In this document: positions 47,112 through 60,200 of the stretch, one piece after another
How positions within the stretch are numbered: position 1 is the stretch's first letter
How the letters are laid out: each line of letters starts with the position of its first letter
Assembly (NCBI RefSeq): GCF_018143015.1
Contig: NC_054741.1
Location: forward strand, 65,322,697 to 65,386,696
DNA length: 64,000 bases
Reading direction: 5' to 3'
Origin: Lytechinus variegatus
Lineage: Eukaryota > Echinodermata > Echinoidea > Temnopleuroida > Toxopneustidae
Program-made: the position numbers and the translations under genes
Notes under the pieces: generated by a model
Databases searched by the model: none
What the model saw: only the letters and a program-made list of their open reading frames with translations
Told to the model about the DNA's origin: nothing

Positions 47112-47306
47112 GTCTGATTTCAGGACCGTCATGCACGTTTCTGTCGAATCTCTCTGGTTTTGAGCTCTTCTCGCCAACATAGTCATTAAGAAAGACGTCT
47201 ACGACCCTCGCCTTAAACCATCTAACGAAGCCGACTTGTCGTTCGTCAGCCGTATATAAGCGGAAGACACCGTGCGACGCGACGTCGATGAGGTCAACCA
47301 GACGAC
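47112..47306 (+). pseudogene. pmar1 relic 8: exon-2 fragment in inverted orientation
   Basis: Plus-strand AG|GTCTGATTTCAGGACCGTC, then AAGAAAGACGTCTACGA, CATCTAACGAAG and GATGAGGTCAACCAGACGAC follow the sense strand of exon 2 over about 195 bp, but on the opposite strand to all other copies. Several stops interrupt it. It breaks off exactly at CAGACGAC, where ATATATATG begins. With relic 7 it forms a head-to-head pair at the right boundary of the array. Confidence 0.9.
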
Positions 47307-48290
47307 ATATATATATGTTTTTTTTAATTTACATATTAATTATCTTTGCTTGAAGGTTGGAAAGAGGTAGGATTGATAAAATGTATGCCCTATTTATTTT
47401 TCGTGAAGAGACCGTTCTCACTACAAGTTTCCACTAAACTAGCTTCCATTGAACTAGTTTTAGGAAGGTAGTGAGAAAGGTTTCTTATATAGTGCAGTAG
47501 AATATATAATTTAGAGAATAGTTTCTGCGCTCAATAAATGTAGATCTACACTATTCATTTTATTTAAAATGTAATCACTTTTTTATCTTACATCCAATTT
47601 TTTTCATGAAATTTCCAGTTTTTGTCATTCTTAATTGATTCAAATCAACATTTTTTTTCTGCGGCGCATGGACTTGACCTTAAAATTCAATAACTTTGTT
47701 ATTGGTTATCCGATTTTGATTAAGTTTTCTGAATTTTGCTTTGTGAATTGTACTCTATTCATTGAGATGTGAATAATTCCAGCCTGGACCATCCCTTTAA
47801 ACCACGAGCTGGGTTTTTCATTTGCGTTTCAGAAGGATCTTAAAACCCCGAGGGGGGTTAAAATTCCTTTGTGAATTCGGGCCTTCATGTTAATGCGTAA
47901 AGGAGTCGCTCGCTCACTCACTTTTTGATGTTATTGTTGACATTTGGATTGCTTGCCCTAGCTCCAAAATCTATTCTGGGTTTGTAAAACTGATCGAGAT
48001 CACATTATTGACATCTCAACAACTAGTGAGTGACTTCTCGGCACCATCTTCATTTTATGTTTGGTGTCATAATCGTGTCAACATTGACCAAACACCGACA
48101 CCAAAGGTCAACACTGAACTCGAAATCACAAAATGTATGCCTACCCCTCACCATGTACCGCGTACCGCGCCAGCTACGGTAGCTTTTTAAAAACTACGTT
48201 AGGCTTCATCGAGATTAAAGTCGACGGGGTATTTCGGAATTTTATTGAAATTTAATTTTTACCTTGTTCAAGTAGAGTCAATAAATCAAG
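47307..48290. other. Gap between the homeobox array and PPIL2
   Basis: 47567-47685 is a fragment of the right arm of the AAGGTCAAGTCCACC foldback family (TTTTATCTTACATCCAA through GGACTTGACCTTA). Other element-like text (GAATAATTCCAGCCTGGACC) follows to about 47800. The last few hundred bases before 48291 should contain the PPIL2 promoter and 5' UTR; no TATA box is evident. Confidence 0.5.
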
Positions 48291-51200
48291 ATGGGGAAGA
48301 GACAACATCAGTCAGACAAGATGTGAGTATTGTATTTTACGGTTTTCCCCCTTTTCATCTTTAATTCACAGTTTTCTTGATTTTTTTAGGGCCCCTGCCC
48401 TGGCACCTGCGGCCGTGCGGGTTTCTCCCATGTCATAACGCCGGTCTGGACGGCGGAGTGCGTAATAGAATCCCGCTGCTTGCTCTTGTTGTAGGCGGAA
48501 TTTCTGCCTGGCTGTTCCACTTGTGAATTGTGTGAGATTGAGTGTGCTAGGGCTGTCGCAAAAATTTAATAAAATTTAAAATGAAGAAACACAAACTGAC
48601 AAAGCAGCTTGTGAATTGTGTGAGATTGAGTGTGCTAGGGCTGTCGCAAAAATTTACTAAAATTTAAAATGAAGAAATCTCTGGTTTTCTTCCGAAAATC
48701 TGCATTGATTAGCTATGTGCGAATACGGCGCATCGCGAGCGCTGGTTTTGGTGGCACGGTTTTCGCGCGGGTTTTGCTACGAGTGGCATCGCCTCTGTCT
48801 GGGCGGCTCATTGAAAATGGGGTTTAATGCGCATGCGCACATAGTAGGTGCAATCTCGTGCCTTTTAACAGACAGCTGAAGATGTGCTCTTTCTGTACAT
48901 ATAAGTTTCAATGTGGATACTCGCCTTTAAAGTGTGAATATCGGAGCTTGAAAGTTCATCAAATTTTTGGACGCGTAAATGTTCGAAATTTTTTTATGGT
49001 AAGTAAAACAAGAATCCGATTAGGTATACAATTTGACTGGAAATATATTTGAATTATCAAAAAATCCAAACTTACGCGATTCTGACGTTGCGCAGTCCAG
49101 ATATAAGAGATGCCAGCTACCCTTGTCACAGCCGGTCTCTCGGCAGTCGAGCTGCCCGATGCGCCTGCAGTTGACAGGGCGATGCTACCCTTGTCACAGC
49201 CGGTCTCTCGGCAGTCGAGCTGCCCGATGTGCCTGCGGTTTGCAGGGTGATGGGAGCGGTCGATAGTGAGTCGTTCATGCTGGATTGAACTAGATCGTAA
49301 ATTGCTTACCTGATGATTATGTTGTGCCTTTTTTGGGAAATCTCTGTCATTATACCGTAGATAATTATTCTGATATTGATTTTAATACATACATTTGTCA
49401 CAGAAAGATTTTATCATCCCAAGGTTATGTGACTCAAGAGTCTAGGTGGTTGATTATCGTTTCATTTGGAAACTGGATTTGCTTTTGACAGTGGAATATC
49501 AATGTTGACTTTTCTAAAATTAAATTCATGGGTGGAAATCCCAGGGGGACACGTCCCCCTACCCAAAATAATAGGGGGACATGTAACAATAATACATTTT
49601 TTTCTTTCTTTTTTTCTTTTTTCAGTTTTTTGGTCAAACTTTTTGGGGTGAAAATGACCTTACAACAGTTAGGGGATAAACTTTTTTTTTTAACTTGTCA
49701 GAGTTGCCAGCATCCATAGGCGGCGAAAGCTGGGGGAGGTGTACCCCCCCCCCGCCCTTAATTTGAGGTGGGGGACGATCCCCCCCACCTCAATTTTTTT
49801 TTTTGATAACCTTTTTTTTTCTTTTCTTTTTTTTTTGCTTGTTAAATTTAGTTTTCTGCGTCCCCCTATAATTTTTGGTTGATAACCTTTGGTGTATTTT
49901 TTTGATTATCAAAATAATTTGGTGGTCCCCCCTAAAACTGTTGGCTTTCGCCGCCGATGCCAGCGTCCCCCTACCTTTAGGGCCAATTTCTGCCCATGAT
50001 TAAAATGCAAAAAATTTGTTGTTTAATTTTTCACTCTCAGAGGAAATATTTCACTTCCACATGGCTCTAAATTGTCTTTTTTTTTCTATGTTATTCATTT
50101 TTTTTCTATTTTATTATAATTATTTTTTTTTCAAGAAGGGTGCAGGGGGGGGAGGGTTGTGTTCATAAGTTGAAATGGGGATGGGATTTGTATAAGTTTT
50201 TGTGTCACTTTTGTTCTCTTGTTTTGAGTGTTGGAGCTTTGATGCCTGTTTTTGTTGCTGTTCAGAGCTTTATTTATGTGCAGTGATTTCACGCTAGAAT
50301 ATGAACTTATTTTTCATTAAAAAAGGAGTGCTCGAACATGGCCTTTGTTGTAATCATACATATCCAAGAAATGCATATAGTAAAGCTTAATTTTTATGTT
50401 TCCTTCTTGATACTTGAATTACATGCAATGCTACATCTTTACACCCTCAGACTCTGCTGCTCATCCTTCCTAAAAAAAATTGTAATCGAATGCCCACGGT
50501 CTCCAAAATGAAAGCTACATTATCCATCTATAAACAAATTGTTGAAACAATAGAATACATAAAGAATTGGTGAAACAATCAAATACATCAGAAAAGCACA
50601 CTTGTATTTTTATAGCATACAAAGTACATGTACAAAAGGAATGATATTTTTCATTTGTAAAAAAAAGACCCCATACATACATGTACACAATACTAAAGTT
50701 GAAAAAGAGCTAATTGTAATTTATATCAGAAAAACAAAGAAATACATTAGAAATTACAAAAACAATACTTTAAACAAATTCATTTTAGAAATTATCTACA
50801 TGATGCTGTTTTGATGCCAACTAAATTATATACAAATTATCTCTCATTATCACCTTCATTTGGCAAAAAAAGAGGCGAGTAATTGTAATTTGCATAATTA
50901 ATTAGAATTAATTAAAAGAAATTATTTTACACATAATAAGAAGAAAAAATACCAAGTGAAATGATTACACATCAATTGAGTTTTCTTTCACCTTTCCATT
51001 GATACCTAAATTACTTCAAAGGGCTCAAAAACAAAGAAGTTAGAGCCCGTTGAAGACTTGGGTTCAAAATGGTCACAAAATGGTCACAAAAATCGGTTAT
51101 GCACTCCATTGACTTTACATTAAGACAATGACCACAAATTTGGATAAATATGCGCGACTTAAACTGGAATAACTTTATAATTTCTTGATGAAAATTTGAG

Positions 51201-54200
51201 TTCTTGGTATCATTTGAAAGGTCTTTTTAAGGGCTTTCAAATGATACCAAATTCATTGAGATTTGAGGATTTTCATTTTTTTTGTCACATACCTACATTG
51301 ATGATTTGATCTGAGTTTGCAAACTTTCTAACACACACAGTAACAAAGTAACATTAACAAATTAAAATTAAGGATTGTATCTTAAAAAAAAAAAAAACCT
51401 GCAGAAAATCTCCACCCCATTCAATTGAGAGGGCGCCATCACCCCCGTCGGACGTATTTTCTGGGAGCTAGCTCCGGCCTAAACTTGTAATAATATTCAC
51501 TAATTTCACTTAAATCTTATAAATCCTGTTATATTTGTATAGTGACGTATTGTATTACCGGACACTATCATATTTCCGGACGCACATATAACTGCGTAGG
51601 AAATCAATTTCGTACCGTAAGACTTCCGCAGTTCAATATCACAGATCAATTCAAAGAACGAGATTGCAAAAACAAGGCGAAAATATAACTTTTACCTTAT
51701 TTTTCTCTAAAAATGACAGAAAATGCTTGAAATAACATATAACACAGTTTTGGCATTAACAATTGATCCCAATTGATCTATTTGCTGATTGAAATACGGA
51801 CCTGATTTGCCGAATTTCAATCTCGTACGCTCCATCGATTAAATCATCGACGGCTAGTTCTCAATGTTCCCGGTACCCCGGCCGTGCGCGAGGTTTACCG
51901 TGATGGAGAGCCGTCAATGATCGACAGCGCACCGATGGAACTTAACTTGATGACTGAGTCTTACGATATGAACGAGTGCAATATCGAACGCGCAATTAAA
52001 AAAAGGAAATTAGTTAGCCAACGCAAATTTATAACAAAGATCTGATCAGAATCGTTATAAGCAAACAAAAACTTAGAATTTACTCATGAGATGATTAATC
52101 TCGAAAAAATCACACCAATTCTTTCTTACATCATTATATAATCAAGAATATTTTTACCCGTCCGGCGCGCGTCCGGAATTACAATATAATTTGTCACGCA
52201 CGAAAATAATTGTTTTTCGCGGAGGGGTATGCGGCAAGTGCGGTGCAAAGAAAATGGTTGGAAAATATAAAATAATTTCATCATATTCATAATTTTCAGA
52301 ATATTTGGAATAGCAAGTGATAATTTTTCTTGATTGTATTTCCTCTAGTTGTCATTTTTAAAGCACTGAAATGAATGTGTCCGGCAATAGGATACACTGC
52401 CATATATCCTGTTGACATACCGTATATTCAAATTGAATGTTTGATTCTATGCTCTGTTGTATATATTTTTTGTCATGTCTTGCTAAAAATTAGGAAATAA
52501 GGGCCTCCCCTCAACCACTAAAACACAAATAAATAGCAAACCCATGTAAAATGTGTATTGCGTATGTATGTGTATATGGACAACGCTGCAGCAGGACCTT
52601 ACTGCATTAGAAAACTGGGCATCCACCTGGGGAATGAGGTTGAATGCTGGCAAGTGCCAAGTTATAGATTCAAGAGTTTATTAGAACAAATGATCGCAGC
52701 TTGTTGCAGCTGAATTGGCAAATGTTTTACAAAAAAGCATAAAAATACACATAAAATCAACAAAAAAGCAATGTTACAAAAGAATCAAGAAATTACAAAA
52801 ATAATTACGGTAAAATCATGATAATAATGAAGAAGTGATCTTAGCTTTGAAAAGCTTTGAAAAAATACATATGTTGGAAAAATGATTTACTCCTAAAATA
52901 TAAATTATTGTGATGTAATATGGGTTTAAAGAAGAATTAGAAAATTTGTTGTAATGGCTTTCAGTAGATTCAGTATTGATACATGTAATTGAAAATGAGA
53001 AAAGAGCAGCAAAAATAACTGTCTAATATGAGAGCATCTTAAGGAAAGTAAGGGAAATATGAGTATAAATGCCAAAACCTCATAGTTTTACACCATAAAT
53101 GACTGTATACTTAAACATGTATCTCAACATTCATATCTTGGAGTAACACTAGCCGACAATCTGAAGTGGTCACCCCAGATCAACAAAGCTGTGAGGAAGG
53201 CAAACTCTGTCCTTGCTTTACTCAGAAGGAACCTAAGTTTCTGCCCAGAGAATTGCAAGCGCACAGCACACATTGCACTAGTCAGATCTATCCTGGAATA
53301 TGGTGCATATGTGGGATCCCTATCTTTAGAAGGATATTTAATGTCTGGAGAAAGAGCAGTACGGTTCATCTGTGGGGACTACAGTACAGCTCTCGAGAAC
53401 CAGGTTCAATTACCAAGATGAGAGAGAATCTCAACCTGCCTACTCTTGCCTCAAGACGCCAAGTCCTGAAACTTACATCCTACTTCAAAGTGGTCGAGGG
53501 GCTGGTTCCTGCCCTTCCTGTTGATAAATTTCTTATTCAAGCAAGACCTAAACATAATATCAAAGCTAAGAAATTTGTAACTTTGATGCTACTAATGTGG
53601 TAGAGAAACAAGTAACAAATAACTCCAAGTGTTTCTCAATAAGACATTGTAGCACAGAGCAGTTAAGAAATTCTTTTTTTTGTTGGCCAGGAATCAACTC
53701 CCTAAACAAAGTCGTCAGCAGTACATCACCAGAGGTGTTTAAAGCCAAGATCAAAGAAAGCCACCTACGTTTTGACTAAACTCATTTGCGCCCTCTCCTA
53801 ACCTTGTGTATTATACCTAACGGTCCTGCACTGTATTACATCCAGATCCAAATCAGTTGATTGAATTTGCACATAAATTAAGCCAACAGCTAGACAGCTG
53901 GCAGTCATCTGTTTCGAGGAGCTTTTTAATATGTTTAAATTTCTCCCGTAGACTGCTCGCTATAGTGCAGCCACCATTAGGGGGTTAACAATGCACAATC
54001 CCCCGGGGGGGCTCATCGATTTTTGTCTTTATTTCATAAAAAAATATAAAAAAATAACTGTACAAAAATAAAGATTATTATTCCGTTTTGGCCTGAAATG
54101 CACCAAAACGGGGAAAAAACACTGACTTAATACTTCGGCTGTCACGCAACTTCACTTACCTGTTTTATCCGAACTTAATAACACATATGGCCATTGAGTC

Positions 54201-57200
54201 CCCTGTACAGATCGAGCTAGAACTTCAGTCTCTGTATTTTGTGAGTGGAGCCAACGTAGTTCAGTGGAACAGCCAAAATAACAGAGACCGAAGCGTTGGT
54301 CTAGCCGACAGCATGCTATTGGTATTGCTAGCGGGTTGCCTTCACTCGACAGCTTTATTTGTATGAAACAGTCGGCTTGAAAACAAACAATCGTGAAGAG
54401 TTATATTTTTTAGCAAACATTTCATTAAATCACAACTGATTCTTCCAATATTTGAATTTACAATATGATGTTTCATGTTTATTTCTATACTAAAATCTAT
54501 TGTTGAGTATGACAATTTCCCTCCCCATAATAATGTTGATTACATATTTCTATTGATTTGATGCAGCAACTTTGATTATGCGGCATCGTAGACCCTAGGT
54601 ATAACCACTTTACCGTGAACCACACAATATTATTACCCTGGGCTGGCTGTATATTCACCTGGGAAAGTCCAGATAAACTTGGCTGATTTTCTTTTTGTTA
54701 AGAGAAAATTATCACTTTGGCCCATCTCATAAAAGATTTATGATGATGGTAGCTTTACCTTTAAAACTATGTTCCATGGTTACAGATTCAAAACAAGGTT
54801 TACATTAATGCCATAATGGCAAATGTACCATGATCATAAATCTTTATGATGGGGCCCCTGAAGTAGGATTCAAGCCTATTACCTTCTGATTGAAAGGTGA
54901 GTGTTGGAACCATTTCTATTACTTTAATAGTTTGCCAACTTCTTCTCACAATAAAACAGGTATCTGACTTCCAAGGAGTGGTCAGCATTTTACGGTGGCA
55001 AGAAAACTGGTAAGAGGGATAGAAGTTTTTTTTTTATCTCTATCCATATTTATTCTCTGATCTTATTAATGTTATATGGCATTGTAATAATCATAGAGTT
55101 GAAATGAAAAGTGAAGAGGCAGATGGCACAATAATGAGCAGTAACAAGCTATTGATTTGGAACATGACACGGGTATTTATTTTTTGTTCAGATCATAGGG
55201 TTCACCCCATGGCGGATGGTAAAGTCGTACCCTTTCCAACACCTCAAATCTTTAGCATCTGGCAAGGGGGTTAGCATTAATATTGCAACTAGAGCTCTCA
55301 TATCTTTAGTTACATGTACATGTTGCACCAGTAGCTTCTGAGGTTGTTTGTGGAGTAAACTTTCAAGGTTTATATTTTTCTCTTTTTCTTCCCCTTTACT
55401 TTAACAATTTTTTTATTGTTAAAGTGATGCCATTGGAAGATGTCCATCTTGTCCCCCTGATATGCTACTCTTTATGAAGACTGAATAATTTTCTTTTTTA
55501 TTTTAATGTATCACAGAATCACAGAAATCTGAGTTTCGGAGATTACCATTTGATCATTGCAGGTATGTAATTTCATTCATTAGAAAATCTTAAAGAAGGG
55601 AATGCATAGGAATTTAAAGAAGTTAAAAGCTTAAAAAAGCTATATTTTCATATAAAAAAATGTTATACTTACTTTATTTTCTTGCAGTAAATTGAAGAGT
55701 TATTAGTATTATATTTCAACCGTGGGGGAGGGGAGGCCTACATGTGCACAAAATCTTGGAAACTTTTGCAAATGATAATAGTTGAAAATTTAACAGTTGT
55801 ATGATACATTGTTATTTTGATAAGTTTACTTCTTGATTTTTTTGCACAAGATATGACTAAACGATTGTATTCTTATTCAAATAGTATTTACATTTTTTTT
55901 CTGATATCCAAAGTCTATCCCTTCAGCCTTTTGAGCACCCCTACTGTACTTCAGATGGTATCATCTTTGATCTTATGAGTATTGTGCCATTCATCAAGAA
56001 GTACAAGACCAACCCCATCACAGGGCAGGTAAGTGCATTTGCAATTTTTCTGGCTCTCCCTGTTGATTAATTATCACTTGATTTTGGGGCCCTGTATGTC
56101 TTCCCGTTTTCTACACTATCAATTTTGTGATTATGCTTGTCAAGTTGCCAAGGGAATGAAACTGTTTATGTCACCAAGGTATTTTCAAGGCAGTAATGTG
56201 CTTCAAATCTAGAAAAAAAATATATTCTAAGTTGTGCCGACACACCCATCATTCCATTATGATGTTAGAGCCCTTGACAAATGATGTCATAATAAACAAT
56301 ATCATTGTCATTCCATGAGTCTTGTTTAAAGGTCAAGTCCACCTCAGAAAAATGTTGGTTTGAATCAATAGAGAAAAATCAGACAAGCACAATGCTGAAA
56401 ATTTCATCAAAATCGGATGTAAAATAAGAAAGTTATGACATTTCAAAGTTTCGCTTATTTTCAACAAAATAGTTATATGAATGAGCCAGTTACATCCAAA
56501 TGAGAGAGTCGATGATGTCACTCACTCACTATTTCTTTTGTTTTTTATTGTTTGAATTATACAATATTTCAATTTTTACGAATTTGACGTTTAGGACCTC
56601 CTTGCCTGAAACACAAAATGTTAAAATAATGGAATTCCACATGTTCAGGGAAGAATAAAACTTCATTTCACATGACAATGACGAGAAAATAAAAATATTT
56701 CATATTTCATATAATAAAATACAAAAGAAATAGTGAGTGAGTGATGTCATCAACTCTCTCATTAGTCATTACTTTGTCAATGCAGCCCTAGACAGATCTC
56801 AGATGTATCCCATTGTATTGATTTGATACTTTCCTACAATACAGGCCCTTGATGCTAAGTCACTGATCAAGCTTCATTTCCACAAGAACACTGACGGTTA
56901 GTGACTTTCTAAGGATTCATGGTGTTGTCAGCAAAATGGCATGTCTTTTCGGCAATCGATATTTGGCCATTACACAAAGACAATTTTCTACATGACTTTT
57001 TTTGTACATATTCGTTACCATATTTTGCATGCATTAATTTCTTCTAAATAGTGTTTTAACTGTGGTAATGAACGTGATGACTTCGACAATCATGACGATA
57101 TGATAATGGTGATGGTGCTGATGGTTATGATGTTCAATTCAATTCAATCATGGTTTATTTTGTATAAAAAACTATACATGTTACATTGTACAAAGCCAGA

Positions 57201-60200
57201 AGGCTGAAATTAACATGTTTACAATAAAACGTTCACAAGTCATGGATAAAAGCAAACAATTACAATTTACAATGTACATAGATAATAAATAAATTTAAAG
57301 AGCAAGTGTACATAAAAATTCATTAAATATTATGTTGATTATGAAAATGGTGATCATGAGTAATGATAGATAATGTTGGTGGTCACAGGAATAATGATAA
57401 CAATGATTATAATGATGATGATGATGATGATGATAAGGATGCTCAATACTGATAATGAAGTACCTGAGGTGATGGTTCGTGTACGCTCCACCACGCTTCT
57501 CTACCGCTACATTACACGAACCATCAGGGCTTTATCCATAGAAATCAACACTTTTGGATTCACAAAGGTGGGATTTTTAGGGGACTAGAACTATAATTGA
57601 CAAAATATGACCTTACCAAGAATCTTACTACAATCCATCTCATGCACGTTATAAATTAACTGCCAATATGGAAACATTGCTTTCGCAATCGCAAGTATCG
57701 CCACGGTGCCTGCTGGCCACGCGTTCTTGAAGAAGTGATGTTTTCGAATCGGTGATGAATTTATAACATGCAAAGATATTAGGTGTGGGCTTTAAATCAC
57801 TGATTTTGAGACTGCTATTTGCTTGGACAAAGTGAAAAGGTGGCAGAATGATGGATTACATGTGGTAATCCCAGCCATGGTGTAATTTCCTTCAGCAAGA
57901 AATTCATCCACATTATGGGTCCCTAGCAGGAATTTACTCCCTGAAATGCCACATTGCTGTAAAAGGCTGCAGGGCTAAAGCCAGGGTAATAATATCCAAT
58001 TCCTATGGAAGGGCATAGGGACGTTATGACATAATGTGATATGCGCTATACAAGAACTGTGTTATTATTATCATTATATTAATACAACAGGGATGAATGA
58101 CATAGATAACATATCTTACTCCTCATATTGCTGTTCCAGGAAAGTACCACTGCCCTGTGACTTTCAAGGTGTTCAACCAGAATACTCATATCGTCGCTGT
58201 GAAAACAACAGGCAATGTGTATTGTTTTGAAGTGAGTATCAACCCCATTATACTTTCCTGTAGCCATTCAACTGTGCATTAAAAGATGGCAAAGTTACAG
58301 TTTATCTGTGTATTATTGTCATGTATTATTCCAGTGTGATTGTTTACATCAACTACTGCATGATTGCTCCCTGGTAATCGGGAAGGTTTATACGTCACTT
58401 TGTGACTGCACTTATATGGTACGGGATAGGGGGACCTGGCCTGCTGAGCCCTGTCACAAAAGATACAATTGATTTTACGATTGTGCATAACTATTAAGTC
58501 TATGGCAAATCAAGTTCAAAAAATTAACATCCATTTGTGAGTATCCAGCATATTTATTTATGTCACACCCCCTTGGTGGGATAATGGTCTTTAGTCACCC
58601 GTATTTTTCACTTTGGTAATCAGGCTATTGAGCAGCTTAATATCAAGGCCAAGAACTGGAAGGATTTGCTGACCGATGAACCTTTCAAACGATCAGATAT
58701 CATCACCATACAAGACCCAAGCCAGCTGGATAAGTTCAACATCTCTACCTTCCATCACATCAAAAACAATCTCAAAGTCGAAGATGCAGGTGAGTAATGT
58801 AATGGAGGAAGGGTAAGAGGTGGGAGAGATTCAGTGTGGGATGTACTATGGAGGAAGAAAGGAAGTGAGGGATGAGCAAGGGCAGAAATCTGTCCCAAAG
58901 GTAGGGGGACCAGGGCCAAAAAATTTGACAATAAAAAAAAAGGTTACCATCCCAAATGTAATGTCATTTCGACCAGAATAATTTTGACAAGCAAAAAAGA
59001 AAAGAAAAAGGTTATTACCCAAAAAGTAAGGTCATCTCGTCCAAAATAATGTTTTATTTCGATATTTATTATGTATTTCTTTCCATCATAAAAGACCCAA
59101 ATATAGTAGGGGGGACATTTGATATTGTGTCCCCCCTACTATTTTGGGATTTCAGCCCATGCGTATTTGGAGAACATTAATTTGGCAGGGAAGTATAGAG
59201 TGAGAAATGGAGGTGTTGATGGGGAGTAGGACGATAGGAATATGGAAGGGATGGGTGGAGAGGAGGGAGGGAGGAGAATTAGAAAGAGGGAGGATGAGGA
59301 GTGTTTGAAATTAATTCCAGATGATCAGATGGCAGGAAAAAAGGAGGAGTGAAAAGAATTAATTCAGGAGGGCGGGTAGAGTGGATGATGCGGAGGTAGA
59401 ATTGGAGGGATGAGATTTGGAGGTATGGATGATTGGAGGGGGGTTGAATGGGAAATGTAAGGAATGATGGACATTGAGTGGTAGGTAGTGAGTAAGAAAA
59501 AAGTTGGTGGAGTGATGAAAGGAGCTTGGTTAGTCATTGAGGAATGGAGAGAGGGACCATGCATAGGAGGCATTGTATTAGCAGAGGATTTAGGAAGAAA
59601 GAAAGGAACGATGGAAAAGAGAGGGGACGGAAGAAAAGGAGAGAGTAAGGGAATGATAAGTTGGTGGGTGGATCGAGGGATGGGTGGAGGGAATATAGTG
59701 AACACTGCAGGAGTATTATGTATTAATTCAGTATCACTTGATTTCCATTGCATTATTCAATACCCCACAGCTGAGATTCAAGCTAGGAAAGACCCAAAGT
59801 ATACCCTCAACAAGACAAATGTGGAGACAGAGGACATCTTGGGAACACTCTACAAAGAATACCAGCCTACAGTAATCAATACTTCTTTTGTCTCTTCCCT
59901 ATTAATCTATTCATCATTTCTCCCCAGGCATTAGATTGAAATACAAAAAAGTAATATGCAATTATGCAATTTTATGAAATTATTTGACTCTGAACAATGC
60001 AGAATGTTCAAATTAGTAAAAAAAGAAAATCATGAGGTACAATTATAATAGAATACAATAGAATGAAACACCCTTTATATTTGGTGATTGGTTTTTGTAA
60101 AAGTCATCATTACAATTGTAAAATTTTTTTAACTTGTAGATATTGCTCATGTAGAAATCTACTATGCGGTCATGCCAATTATATACTAAAACAGATGTTA

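Larger units (their letters stand above)
29058..47306 (-). repeat. Tandem array of pmar1 units, period ~3.1 kb
   Basis: The stop codons of the six copies begin at 29083, 32194, 35325, 38462, 41605 and 44749, giving periods of 3111, 3131, 3137, 3143 and 3144 bp. Each unit holds a two-exon gene, promoter, a spacer with an internal duplication, GATA microsatellite, pyrimidine tract and 3' UTR, all in the same order. Units differ by scattered substitutions and small indels. The right edge decays into exon-2 relics (46700-46880 and 47112-47306). The left edge is cut by the gap. Confidence 0.95.

Noticed and set aside
59364-59934. Frames of 129-148 codons on both strands
   Set aside because: Low-complexity purine tract. 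Only the stretch from 59771 is coding, as PPIL2 exon 8.
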